A stretch of 31,584 bases of DNA, from NCBI GenBank assembly GCA_900617975.1, contig UZAE01012406.1:11290-42873 (forward strand). Direction: 5' to 3'. Each line of letters opens with the position of its first letter. Position 1 is the stretch's first letter. The position numbers were made by a program, and so were the translations under genes. The stretch is from Rodentolepis nana (lineage: Eukaryota; Platyhelminthes; Cestoda; Cyclophyllidea; Hymenolepididae). The notes beneath the pieces were generated by a model. It was not told the origin of the DNA. It saw nothing but the letters and a program-made list of their open reading frames with translations, and did not search any database. Positions 1 to 11,200 of this stretch are shown piece after piece.

Positions 1-933
1 TTACAAATCGATGATCAACCAAAAAGCCTCTCTCTCCCCATGAACCCATTAGCAGACATTGATGTAGTGTGCCGCACCCAACTGCTCGACTTCTTCAGGA
101 AATCAAACACCCCTCCTGAGCAAATGCGCTAACTGGCCCTTGAGACAATCAGTGTCAACTATCCTGCAGATCAATGGCTCCAAGTCTTCACTGATGGGTC
201 ATACACAGAAAACCAAGCAAACGTTGGTGCAGGTGTCTATTCTGAACTCTTCTCTTTCTACGCAGCAGCGGGACATAATAGATCCGCTTTTGAAGGAGAA
301 ATAGAGGCCATTAGGATAGCACTACGCCAATTATGTTGCCTGGATACGAAATTCACCAAAGCGGTGATACTTTCGGACTCACAGTCAGCAATAAACTCTA
401 TTGGAAACAGAGAGACACCCAAAACAGCTGAGATAAAGGAATGTAGAAAACTCTATGAGCTGCTGAGAGAGAAAAACAAAACAGTGGTCCTGCAATGGAT
501 TCCTGGTCACTGTGGCATTAAAGGCAATGAGACTGCTGACACACTTGCTAAGAAGGGGACAACAATTTTGCAATGCATGGACCGGCCCATGTCTTTCCAC
601 ACAATGAAGGCCTTAATCAGGAGAGAATTCCAGACCTCAAGGTACAACGAACTCAAAGCCCGAACAAAGGAGAAACAGTGGACAGTGGCACTCTCCGACA
701 TACCCGACTGGCCAAGAATCGAAGCCGTTGCTGAGTTCAGACTACGTACCGGACACGATTGCTTGGAGAAACACCTTCACAGATTGGGAGTATACACTCA
801 ACCCACATGCCCTCTATGTAACCTACATGAGAAAATGGAGAAGACCCACCTGATTCGGTGTCCAGCTCTAAAGACAAGGACGGAAAGCCAGAGATACTGG
901 GAAGCAAGAAGACTGCTAATGAACTGCTATTAA
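1..933 (+). pseudogene. LINE (Jockey-like non-LTR retrotransposon) ORF2, C-terminal part: RNase H domain and terminal Cys/His motif
   Basis: This is the C-terminal end of a non-LTR retrotransposon polyprotein, read in frame 1 from the window edge to a TAA at 931-933. The RNase H domain, which removes RNA from the cDNA hybrid, keeps its acidic residues: Asp in FTDGS (193-195), Glu in FEGEIEA (298-300), Asp in LSDSQSA (376-378) and Asp in GNETAD (538-540). The His of PGHCGIKGN is at 508-510. A C-x2-C-x9-H-x3-C motif follows (Cys 808 and 817, His 847, Cys 859), as is common at the C-terminus of such LINEs. A TAA at 130-132 interrupts the frame where the second copy (26979-31584) reads Ser (TCA), so this copy is dead. 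The reverse transcriptase lies beyond the window edge. Family-level call is sure; the clade (Jockey-like) is inferred. Confidence 0.88.
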
Positions 934-1033
934 TTAACTGCTATAAATGTACCCCCCCCCCTCTTGGGGGAAGCTGAAGTCAAAGATTAAGGGCTAATGA
1001 TAAATATCATAAAGCCTGCCATTTGAAATAAAT
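934..1033 (+). mobile_element. LINE 3' UTR and tail of the 5' window copy
   Basis: This is the untranslated 3' end of the LINE that begins at the window edge. It contains a C-run followed by CTCTTGGGGG (952-970), which can pair as a C5/G5 hairpin, then a segment ending GCCTGCCATTTGAAATAAAT. The same tail occurs, reverse-complemented, at 26979-27204 at the end of the second LINE. A variant of it forms the 3' end of every SINE-like element in the window. The short AAAT-type terminal repeat is typical of LINEs that lack a long poly(A) tail. Confidence 0.8.
992..1016 (+). other. Predicted 3'-terminal stem-loop of the LINE RNA
   Basis: GGCT (992-995) pairs with AGCC (1013-1016), and ATGATA (997-1002) pairs with TATCAT (1005-1010), leaving an AA loop. 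In other LINE/SINE pairs such 3' hairpins are the site recognised by the reverse transcriptase; that role here is inferred. The SINE copies keep a matching structure, for example 5713-5739 on the - strand, where GGC/GCC and TGATA/TATCA pair. Confidence 0.6.
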
Positions 1034-1347
1034 CTTGAAACGATATGTAGTTTAATTTGCAGACTTATGTCAAATGAATCTCTAAATTTTAAAATAGAAG
1101 AGATTTCGTGAGCACCTGAGGGTATCCATTGCACAACATTGACATTTTCTGCACTTCATTGCTTCATCGCTCTAATTTTGTTGTGTTTTTAGATTTCAGT
1201 TCATTCAAATTACATATAAGATTCCTTTCCTGCTTGACTTGTGCAGATCTGACATTTCATTTACCTCCACATGATCGAGTCATGTAAATCACAAACATTT
1301 TGTTCACCTTTATTCAGTGATTTGAATAGGGTATTCATCACAAATCA
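1034..1347. other. Intergenic, no feature recognised
   Basis: AT-rich sequence between the LINE tail and the first SINE-like insertion. I see no coding region with family resemblance, no RNA gene and no repeat. Confidence 0.5.
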
Positions 1348-1361
1348 GGAAGAAACTTTAT

Positions 1362-1779
1362 TTATTTATTTATTTCAAATGGCAGGCTTTATGATATTTA
1401 TTTATTTATTTATTTCAAATGGCAGGCTTTTTCAAAAATATATTTATTTATATCAAATGGCAGGCGTTCTGATAGGTATCATTAGCCCTTTAGTTGACTT
1501 CGTGCTTCAGATATCATTAGCCCTTTAGTTGACTTCGTGCTTAACAGAAAGAGGAACCCTAAAGTGCAACAAGTCGAGAGGGAGGACAGAATAAGTATTC
1601 ACAGACGTAAAAAAGACAGACAGACACAAAGGTAGAAAAAAGGTGAGTACTGTGGAATTAGTCGAATATGAAATGCGGTGGGGTCTTGGTAGTTTGAAGT
1701 CAGAAGTAAACTGCCGATTAAAAGACGAGTATTCGTTGCCCAGGGTGCACCACGTGGAGGTAAGTCTATCGCACACCCC
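1362..1779 (-). mobile_element. SINE-like retroelement copy 1, with iterated 3' tail
   Basis: Read on the - strand, the element begins GGGGTGTGCGATAGACTTAC at 1779 and ends in AAAT repeats at 1362. A perfect 14-bp target-site duplication, GGAAGAAACTTTAT, lies at 1348-1361 and 1780-1793, showing a single retrotransposition event. The 3' part is stuttered: the AAAT tail plus TTTCAAATGGCAGGC (seen on +) occurs three times in 1360-1465, and ATATCATTAGCCC...CGTGCTT occurs twice (about 1477-1544). It has no coding capacity. I see no clear tRNA-like head or A/B boxes. The open frames overlapping it are incidental. Confidence 0.82.
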
Positions 1780-1793
1780 GGAAGAAACTTTAT

Positions 1794-3963
1794 AAAGCAC
1801 CATAAATGTGAGCAATCAATCGGATCCTTCAAGTCAAGAAAAATGAACTTTTGACATGTGCCTTGCCAATTAAATTCTGTAGTTAATATTTGCTTGGATA
1901 AATTTTGGTGGACACGATTAGGTAAACACCCACCTAGTCATTCCTCGATGCCTCAGAATTTCTCACAGTTTCCGTTTCATTTCAATTTTTTTTCATCATG
2001 CACATTTGCTTTTTATGACTTCAGATTTTAAAAATACCACTTCAATGACTTACTTTTATGGAGACCAAAAAACATATTTATCTCTAAGCATGGAACGAAT
2101 TTTCTTAAATAAGTTTGACATTGTCACTAACTGAAATGACTTGATTGAATCATTAGAGAAATTCATATACCTCAACAATAATAATTCCCAAAAAAATTGG
2201 AGTTAAATTGTTGGACGGAAAACTATTGCTGCCTTGAACACCTTCAGTATGATTGGTATGGGATAAGGTGCACTCCAAAATTGAATTGTTTGCTAGAGGA
2301 ACGTTCTGAAACAATGGCCACCGTGGAGCGATAGAAACTAATTAATAATGAAGCAATCATTTTCAAATACTTTGTTCAAACGTATTTAAAATTAGATCAG
2401 AAATCTTTTTTCAACTTACTTTGTCTCCACCCATCGCCATAAAGAATTGGACCAAAACTGACCCAACAGTATCCCTATTGGCAAATCTCGATCTCTGTTG
2501 TTAAAGCTTGAATGCAAGTGTTCAGCAGAAAATAAGCGTGGCACAGAATCGGGATATCATGGCTATTGGTGATTGCTCCAATGCTAACTATATATATATA
2601 TGACACAGGCATATATATAGAATACGCAAAAACAAACCAGGTTATAAAAGAGTATTCTGAATATTAGCAACTGAATGTATTTGGATTGCATAAATAAAAT
2701 TAGCTATTTTAGGCGATTTCGGAAGCCTTCAGTAACATACGTGATACTTGAGAATCAAAATTCGTAATGTTTATTGCTTGGTCTAATAATATTAGATTTA
2801 AATCAGATAAATACAACGATATACTAATGTGTGCATTAATGATTTTGATAAAAGTATAATTGGTTTCCAAGCTTTTTTCAACGTAACAATTGTAAATGCA
2901 ACACGTGTGTACAGTTGAATTTACTATCGATCAACGATGGGGATATAGCTGAGCAATTGATTAACATTTAATTGTGAGCAATGATTAGAGGTTACCATGA
3001 CGATTGGAGCGCTGTCACATCTATAAATGTTTATTGCATAAATATTGAGAGTAAGAAAGGCCGTTATAGGTAGGAAATATGACAGGGTGTAAGTCGTATT
3101 CAAGTTCTTACTGGAAATGCTAGTTCAGTATGATATTCAGATGATGATGGTGTTGTTCGCCTTGGATTTGTAAGACTGTAAAATGAATGCTTCACTTCCT
3201 TAATTTAACTGCTTTGGTTCGTCATGACACCTTGCATTGGTGGAAATGGAAACGATTTATTACAACTTAAAATGTAGACAGTCAAAAGATAATTCGTTGA
3301 ACAACGTATGCTGTTTCTCTTCTTATCTTCTCTATATATCGAAATTATCTGTACTTTTAAATACTGGCTCATTCCAATGACATTTATTATTATGTATCCT
3401 TTCCATATTTCCAAAATTGACTGCTGGCATATAATTTACTTTCACATGAATAAGAATAATCTAATGGTTAAACAAAACGAAATTTTTGCAGACATCGATA
3501 GATTTTGCACTACATTAGGCAATATTTTGAATGTGAATGCACCCCAAGTGAAGTAGTATCTTTATAGGAACATAGAATCACCTCATTCAGGTCCACGAAA
3601 AACTCTATATGGCTTTACAAAACACGAAATGAAGGTTTGAGTAAAATCTTAAATGACCAATAACTTTCAATTAATCACACACGCTTATTCGTACAATAAT
3701 AACAATTTTTAAATTCTCTACTACTTGTTACCAAGTTAACAATTCAAGTTTATGGATCTAAACTCATAAACCTAGTTATTTCCCATGTTCAACTCTGCCT
3801 TTTATCTTGCTTACGCACGGACAAACAACAGCAACAGAGAGGAGACAACTTGTCAGAAGAACACCAAAATGTAAAATGAAATGTAAAGTCTCCTGCACCT
3901 GATGTGTTGGAAAAAAACCTGTGCTTTCTTTCAGGCAAAATATTGGCATGATTTTAAAAAATT
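1794..3963. other. Intergenic, no gene supported
   Basis: About 2.2 kb of AT-rich DNA. Open frames up to 82 codons (for example 3308-3556) lack any recognisable domain and are expected by chance. A faint match to the dispersed repeat family (GATGATGATGGTGTTGTTCG) lies at about 3141-3160. Nothing else is identified. Confidence 0.45.
2589..2619. repeat. (TA)n microsatellite pair
   Basis: Two TA runs (about 2589-2601 and 2611-2619) are separated by TGACACAGGC. They are simple repeats with no visible function. Confidence 0.7.
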
Positions 3964-3976
3964 TATATATATATAT
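3964..3976. repeat. (TA)n microsatellite downstream of the intact CAP gene
   Basis: A short TA run lies about 200 bp beyond the stop codon of the intact CAP gene. Similar TA-rich tracts lie downstream of the other two CAP loci (about 13440-13500 and 19086-19100), so the tract may belong to the duplicated unit. Confidence 0.6.
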
Positions 3977-4023
3977 TCTCAAGCAATTTGCAGTTATACA
4001 ACATGAATCTCAAAAAATATACA

Positions 4024-4090
4024 TATAAGTAACCCAATCACTGATAAAACAATAATATCGGATGTGCATAATGAATGAAACAAACAGATA
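4024..4090. repeat. Duplicated 3' flank of CAP locus A
   Basis: The segment containing CACTGATAAAACAATA and later ATGAATGAAACAAAC matches 13552-13615 and 19188-19250, each just downstream of another CAP locus. It shows that the duplication unit extends beyond the coding exons. Confidence 0.65.
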
Positions 4091-4173
4091 AAATCAATTA
4101 TATTGAATTATTTAATTTGAAAGTAACACGCAAGTGTCATAGGTTCATTCATTGACAGTTTTGCACTTTCTGT

Positions 4174-4962
4174 CTAGTTGCCAGAACCAGGATGGCACAA
4201 TTTGTCATTCTCGCAATGTGTTCCTTCTGGACAGTTACTACAACTTGTACCATTTTCATACGATTCACATGCCTCGAGATCGGCGCTTAAATGTAAAGGT
4301 GTAGATGATTTTAATATTTTATCAAATTAACGTTTATTTGATATTCGACTATTTTGTGAATAACTTACGCAATTTGATACTCGCAAACATACAGATATAC
4401 GGGCGACTGCAAGTTTGGAAAATTATCATCACATTGATGATATGCACACCCAACTTCGTAGGAAGGTGCCCAAATCATCTATTTCAGAAATCATTTATAC
4501 ATTTTTGAATAGAAAATATTATTATGGTTCGAAATAACTTACGTTCATGTAGGGTTGGCAAGATTGATTGTTTTTACATGCGTTAAGTTCTCTGTCGTAA
4601 AGAAGGAAAGTCTGGAACCATTTAAAGACAACACTTGAAAAATTGACAAATGGGAGCTCGTAGATGACATAGGTATTTCGACCCTGAATTGTATCATTTT
4701 TGCATGCCTTAGCAGTTTTATCAGCCAAGGCTTCCAAAGATTCACTGTATTTCTGCAGATGGGAGTGAAATTGTTAGTTGGTAAATGCAAGCATAATGTA
4801 AGAGAATTAATAAATTACCATGGCCATCATATTCGACGCTGGAGGTGAGACTTTACTACGAACAGCATTATGATTGACTTCGACTTCATCACGAAGTGTC
4901 TCATTCATCGGATGCGTACAGATGGGATAGACATAGACCAAAAGAGTGATTATTTTTAGCAT
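4174..4962 (-). CDS. CAP-domain (venom-allergen-like, SCP/TAPS) secreted protein, intact, four exons
   Basis: Exons on the - strand are 4962-4819, 4752-4543, 4478-4369 and 4285-4174, giving 191 aa. The introns (66, 64 and 83 nt) are all GT-AG. Residues 1-17 look like a signal peptide (MLKIITLLVYVYPICTH). The CAP helix motif HNAVRSKV-SPPASNM spans 31-46. The strand-motif region YMN|MIWAPS joins exons 2 and 3, followed by EVGCAYHQC. Exon 4 carries a Cys-rich tail (YENGTSCSNC) ending at a TAG. The mature protein has 11 Cys, so it is probably an extracellular, disulfide-bonded protein. CAP proteins bind sterols or lipids or modulate hosts in various species; the role here is unknown. Unusually, GEN is GRN (72-74), W-x-x-E is WFQT and the motif His is Pro. 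The start is supported by alignment to locus C and by the upstream TATA-like box. The fold is confident; the function is not. Confidence 0.88.
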
Positions 4963-4999
4963 TATGGCAAATCAAACGCCTGAGAATGTGTGCAAAGTG

Positions 5000-5008
5000 C
5001 CTTATATG
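5000..5008 (-). promoter_or_regulatory. TATA-like box of CAP gene A
   Basis: CATATAAGG on the - strand lies 38 nt before the start codon. The decayed locus C has CATAAAAG at exactly the same distance, and the exon-1 relic at 14797-14917 has GCATAAAAAAG about 37-47 nt upstream. Conservation of position across copies supports a core promoter with a very short 5' UTR. Transcription start and trans-splicing cannot be judged from sequence. Confidence 0.55.
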
Positions 5009-5212
5009 CGCTATTTCAATCAAATAATAAATTTATGCACAATGATTCGTTACAAAAAACATTGGTGCCCAATAACAACCAACGTTTTAAGATACATATG
5101 AGATCTTAAAATAGGCAAAAGCAAGATAAAGCAGCATGTTGGGCGATTCGCTGCTTTAGCATGCAAAGATTTTGACAATCAGTGACTCAAAAAATCGTGC
5201 TTTTCTGAAAGC

Positions 5213-5450
5213 AATTTATTCATTCGAGGTAGTCAACGTTGATGATAATTGTGCAAAATTTTTAACTCGATTAGTGAGTTGCAAAGTGTGTGAGAGATTG
5301 ACTGCGATGAGAATAGCTTGATAGTACAGATTAGAATTGAAATGCCACCGCACAAACAAGTATGGAAGACCACTATAATCAAAATATTGAGTTATCTTTA
5401 GCAATATACTATTGAAATTTCACATGATATTATAATATTCAATAACATCG
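5213..5450. repeat. Duplicated 5' flank of CAP locus A
   Basis: TTTATTCATTCGAGGT through CGATTAGTGAGTTGCAAAGTG matches 20263-20490, the upstream region of CAP locus C (TTTATTGCATTCGAGGT ... TGATTAGTGATTTGTAAAGTG). The match is imperfect but collinear and indicates a shared duplication unit. The segment has no coding signal. Confidence 0.6.
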
Positions 5451-5678
5451 GCCCATTTTTAAGCTACATGTACTAGTTCCAGATTGACCCTCATGGTTAT
5501 AGTCAAATTTGTCGTAGACAACTTGTTCCAAATTGGAGCACATTCTGACGCCCTATGTGCCAAAATGTTAACAGTTAATTATTTGAACAGATTTGAAAAA
5601 CATTATTCCTTTGCACAATTAAACGCTGATTAATGTCTTTCCAGAAGCTGAGACAATATCTAGACCTTAATCATTAAT

Positions 5679-6013
5679 TACTTAATTACTTAATTTATTT
5701 ATTTCAAATGGCAGGCACTTTGATAGTTATCATTAGCCCTTTAGTTGACTTCGGACTTTACAGAAGGAAGGAACATTTAAAGGGAGAAAAATTCGACAGG
5801 GAAAAAGAAGAGCATTTCACAGATGTAAAAGGGAGGCAGACACAAAGGCAGAGAAAAGGCTAGATGGGTACTGTGGAAGGGGTCGAATATAACATACAAT
5901 ATGGCCATTGTAGTTTGAGGTCAGAAGTCAACTGCGAGTTAAAAGACTTTTTTGCCGCATGAGTATACGTTGGTTAGGGTGCACCACGTGGAGGTAAGTC
6001 TATCGCACACCCC
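5679..6013 (-). mobile_element. SINE-like retroelement copy 2, full length
   Basis: This 335-bp copy starts at 6013 with GGGGTGTGCGATAGACTTAC and ends with an AAATAAAT tail near 5695, followed by an A/T-rich extension. A perfect 17-bp target-site duplication, AGACCTTAATCATTAAT, lies at 5662-5678 and 6014-6030. The same 5' terminus in four copies shows that this is the real start of a defined element rather than random truncation. The 3' end is shared with the LINE and keeps its stem-loop (5713-5739). No tRNA, 5S or 7SL head was recognised. Confidence 0.88.
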
Positions 6014-6594
6014 AGACCTTAATCATTAATCAGATTTTAATTCATTTGCTAATTCCCTCCAATACAATATTGACACTTCATTTTTCAAAGCAATATCGCC
6101 CATAATGTTCAAATTTGAATTAGTAGAACGCCATCTTTGACACTTATGACCTTTTGGCCTAAAATGTAAATATTTATGAGATTATTTGACAAATATTACA
6201 AATTTGAAGAAACAATTGATCGCTTTATCATCATTTTTTAACGATTAACCCAGACGACTGCTTACACCTTTTAACGCCTATAAAAGTCCAACATGTTCAT
6301 CTATGAACACTTCGTGTATTTGCAATTGTCGCCTTTAAAATTAAATCAGCATGAAAATCGCATAGTTAAAATGCCTGTATATTTTCACACAGGCGTAAAT
6401 ATATTAAATTTTGGTAAGCAGTTTCTTTAGGAAATTGACAAATCCATATAGTTTTTGTATGTTCCATATTATTGTATTTTAATTAAATTTTATTACTTAA
6501 TGCCAGTCGCTCTATTTTAATGAATCATTCAACTGTATTACCGATAAAATAAACCTTGAAAAACAAGCCGATGAGTGAATATCAAGTTTAGAGA

Positions 6595-6718
6595 GTGAGA
6601 ATCAGAATCTGCAAGACTACCACTGAGGCATTTTAACTGTTTTTCTTTGACGTTGGGCTGCTGGTGATCGCCATGTCTATCGCCACCGAGTGTGTAATGA
6701 GTGAGGATGGTGTTGTAC
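6595..6718 (+). repeat. Dispersed repeat family R, copy R1
   Basis: This copy starts GTGAGAATCAG, has CCACTGAGGCATTTTAACTG in the middle, then CTGGTGATCGCCATGTCTAT, and ends near AATGAGTGAGGATGGTGTTG. The same landmarks in the same order occur at 8078-8205, 21398-21532, 21536-21662 (-) and 25000-25155 (-). I cannot assign it to a known transposon or RNA family. Confidence 0.5.
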
Positions 6719-8077
6719 AAAATTATTACGAATAGGGTCATACCACTTGTTTAAACTGTTTGTGTTTGTTTGGAAACATGCTGGTATTTTAAACATGCAC
6801 TTGACCTGCAGCTTGAACTGTCAATGTAACAATGGTAAATGCAGGAAGTTTCCATAGAGGAACATTCAGGAACTTTATGGACACTGATATGAGCAAGATT
6901 GTGCCTAATTTTCGTCTGTTGTTAGGTTTCTATTTAAATTTATCACATTTATCAAGAAGATCCTTATTATTTATGCTTTTAGCATTCCTTGTTAAACCAA
7001 TGTTCATTAAAGCAAATTGGGTTTTAATGCAAAAGTCATTTAAACACATTCTCTTCATGCTTTGCAAAATTTTATAAGTATTAGAATATTTGAACTCGCT
7101 TACAATAGTTAATTCTTTTAGGAGATAGGAGATATGTCTAACCTCACAAATTATCGTTATTCACAACACTTTCTGCAATTATTTATTTCGATCAAAATTT
7201 GATTGAGATGAAATTAATTTGTTAGCTTTATTTATGATCAAAATCTCTGCTAAATTTCCAACCCTAGTCCACAAAATATTAAAATATAATTATTAAAAAT
7301 TAAAACAAATGAAGCCGATTTGTTGTAAAAACTGACCAATGAAAACAACTTCTTTTTCACACTACTGTTTTGATGTTTACAAAACTGTGTGAGTACTAGT
7401 TAATGCTAAGAGAGCCAAAACAAAATTTCGTATTCATAGTTACAAAGAGAAATTTGGGTTTAAGAAGGTTGCAGTTCACTTCATTTATGATACTTTTCGT
7501 ACTGATATCATAAGTGTCATTCATTTTGATTGAGTATCTCTTGAAGCTCATTGCTTGGACTCAATTTCGACAATTATTTTAAGTCACTGAATCAGTTTTT
7601 CAGTTAGTATCATAATAATTGAGATTACAAACTATACCCATTTGAGACACTTTTATTACACTATTTAGCAACAAAATAAACATTGCACCACATACAACAA
7701 ACAATTTGGATGTTCAACACTTAATTTTGGATAAATCTTACAACCTAAGTGACTGAATACTGCGAGGACATCAAATCAATATTATTGTGCAAATAGAACA
7801 AATTTTGCTCTCATTTAAGCCTTAATGACGAACTCAAGCTAGCAAAGATATACCAAGTTCTGCACTTCCAGAAAATTTGTCATAAAGTGTTGTGGTAAGT
7901 CTTTATCAAAATCGTTCACATTGCAACGAGATCTCAGTCAAGTAAACCTGTTTCACTGTGAATGTATATAGCACTGTTCTAAATTGACTCTTTTCTATGT
8001 TAAGAATTGGGAGATTCCAATGCTATAAAATCTATGAAATTAGTGCGAGTAAATGTGTATCTAGTTAAAATGATGCA

Positions 8078-8205
8078 GATCGATTAAGAATATGCAAAGA
8101 CATGCGCACTTCGGTATATGTCTTCGGATGATTGGAGATGAAGCTGGTGGTATTCGCCATGTCCCTCGTTATCATCGACATTTTGTGGGTGAAGGATATT
8201 GATGG
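8078..8205 (+). repeat. Dispersed repeat family R, copy R2
   Basis: A more diverged copy. GAAGCTGGTGGTATTCGCCA followed by TGTCCCTCGTTATCATCGAC and GTGGGTGAAGGAT aligns with the second half of R1 and R3. The 5' half is weakly preserved. Confidence 0.42.
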
Positions 8206-11200
8206 GCAATTTATGCATGAGACGAAATAATAAAGTGCATTTCTTTTAAACATCTTATTGAAAGTCTAAACAAACCAATCGTTCTGGTATAAATAAAATG
8301 AAATAGTCTTCTGATCTGCTCCAAACATATGAATATCAATGCTTTCAAATGTACTCATTTTGAAAAATTGCATTTAAAAATACGTTCAACTAATTAGACT
8401 CGTAGATTTATTCCACTATACTACTTCTTATTTATTGGTTTGATCCATAGATTATTGATATTGTTCCCATAAGCAAATTCCAGCATTTGATGATATCCAC
8501 TTAATGAAAATTTTGATAATTTGAATTTCATCGCAGTGAAATGCAAAGCATTTGCATATATTTCACTAGGAATCGACTTTACTTAAAGCCTATTTCAATT
8601 AATCATAACAGTTGATCTTCACACAATATTAATCGCCAAGTTGTGCTGATTCACTTAGTGTCAACGTCGTACTCTTTCTGTCATTTTCTCCATTCCCCAT
8701 TACGTCCCCGAACATTGGAGGATTCTATTGTGTCTCGATAATTTCATTCTGTGTTACTACTAGTTCAAATATGCATCCATGATAATTTTTGTATAGTCAC
8801 TTCTTTTCCCCACTGGTCTATTACTTGGGATTCTGTAAGTTTAGTAAATAGTAAATGCTCCATTTTGTGTCTGACTAAGTGGATGCTTAATAAAAAATTA
8901 TGCTTGAAAATATTCCTCAGGTGTGGAAAAGGCCATGCCGAAAGTTGGCGGTTTAAAATTGCACAATTATGCCAGTACTTCTCTTTTTGGAGATTCGGTT
9001 ATTGAACTTTTATACTCCCTTAACCTCCATGAATAATTAAATATCTTCAAATTTGGAACTCTTACTGCACTCTACTCATAAACCCGTTCGTTGACAATTA
9101 TCTAAAATGCTAACGTTATTTAGTAGATGTTTAGCCATCGCCAAATATTCCACTTTCACACTAGAATTTAAACCCACATTGTATTCTCAACTTTGAGTAA
9201 TGGAAAAGTAATTTGACTTTGATGCCAAATGAATATCAAATGAAATCAAGCATAAAACATAGTAAAATCAGCTTAAAACTATGATGCTTTAAAACCTTTC
9301 ATCAGAACTTCTTCGTGGTTAATTTAGGTATCACTTTCATTTCTCATTGCAAACTCGTTGATAATGAGGGAGTTGACAAACAACCACTGGTTCATGGAAA
9401 AGCATACGCAGGCATAGAGTATAAGCAAGTGGCTCTTAGAACTCTCTTACGTGTTTCCCACCATCTATACTTAATATGCACATATTTGCATCGATTTTAC
9501 ATGGTTTCGTTTTTTGGTAATTAAATTTAAAAATAAAACATAAAAATAAATAAAAATGATATGAGAAATATAACGGCTATATAAATTTGCCAATTTCCAA
9601 AACAAACTTATTGCCATCTTTTAAATCTAATTTCACTGGTTTGAAAAAATACAGGTATTGAAAATATTCGCCCTCCATGCTGTTGTGATATTCAGAGTAA
9701 CAATTGTAAACACAAGAAGAGTTCGCTGATGAATATCATCGACCTATGTAGGCACGAAAATAAGAAAGTTATTACCACAATTTGGCCTGTAGTTAAAATG
9801 AATACAAAATGAACAACTGCATTTTCAAAGGCATTATATTGGACAAATTAACTCATGGGAAATAATTTTTTGGTTTTGTTGTTTGGCACATGTTCGTATA
9901 TGCCAAAGGCGGCTGTAAGGACGTTAACTTCTGACGGGCCGTTTAACGCTTTCCGTATATACAAAGCGAAATTGGGTATAACGCAGTAAAATATTTGAAT
10001 TGACTTTAGGCAAATGATTTTATTGCAGTGTTAATATTATGTATGTCGCAAAGTATCAAATTTCGTAGGTTAAACGTCGTGTTCTGTTATTTTTATTATT
10101 CATTTGATTGAATTGATCATTCTTTGTGTGTACTCTATTTAAAAAATATTTAAAGCTAAGAGTAAATAAATTCAAAGCTACGTAAAAATATAAATATCCC
10201 GTTTAATCAAAAACAGGTAAAAAAGGAAAATGAAGACGTTAAATAAATTAATTTAATTTGTTCTAAAATGATGATATTTCAATGGGCTGGTAAAAATGAG
10301 AATTTATTCATTAGTATTCTACGTAACCTTCAAATCTATTTCCATATGGTATACGGAGATTTAAATCAGTAGTATCGTATCTGTCGGATTTAATTTGAAA
10401 AACGTCCATGTTATATGTTTATACAGGGTAAAACAGCCTTTATTTTCAGCCTAATTTTCACCTTACTCTTGCAAAAATAGGGCGTCACCTTCAAAAATCG
10501 ATTTTCGATTAAAAGTTTTGATTGATGCCAAGCTGTCAACTCATTAAATTGTTCTGACATTGATTGATATGACGCAAGCGAGGTGATGGAAGAAAGCATC
10601 AATTAACGCTAAAGTGAAGGTCAAGTTGGCCAAAAAAGGAACTCAAATTTCATAGTCATGAGTAAAGCGTGCAATTAGGTTTCATAAAAATTTATTTTGT
10701 AGCGACTTTATAAAGATAAATTCTTTCAATTAGGAATCACTTAAAGCGACCATTATCTTTAAGCTTTCAATTAATTTTTTACTCCATAATATTATAAAAT
10801 ATAATAACAGCCACAAGCAGAGGGTACATAGAAAAAAATGGAAGTGATTGAGATAGATGCACGTATCGTTGGCTCTATTAAGGCATGAGTTGTAAGAAAT
10901 GAAACTGACGAAATGCTGAGAGATTTTGGTTATGGTGTGTTGAAAAGCGTCTCTTCACGTCAAGTAGATTTCTTAAGAAAGTTGATTTTATTATTTAAAC
11001 AGCGAATTTAAAAGGCAATCTGTCAGTCTGTGAGATGCCGAAATTCTAGTGACGTTCTGATAAAAACGTCTTTTCATAGAAACAAATACTGAACAACCGT
11101 TTCGCAAGAACATTCAACTGTTTCTCAGGTTTTTTGCAAGAACTTAACACCGACCAGAGTATAGCCGATTCTCATTTAGCCTTTGCAATGTCAAATTGAA

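Noticed and set aside
385..701. Two - strand frames over the LINE RNase H region
   Set aside because: Antisense to a clear RNase H coding frame.
5679..6013. tRNA-derived head with A and B boxes in the SINE
   Set aside because: The TATTCGACCCC stretch resembles a B box weakly, but it lies about 150 nt from the 5' end and is not kept in the copies at 17975-18817.
2883..9716. Recurrent GTAACAATTGTAAA-type motif near 2884, 6825 and 9698
   Set aside because: Only about 15 bases are shared and the flanks do not align. Chance is plausible in AT-rich DNA.
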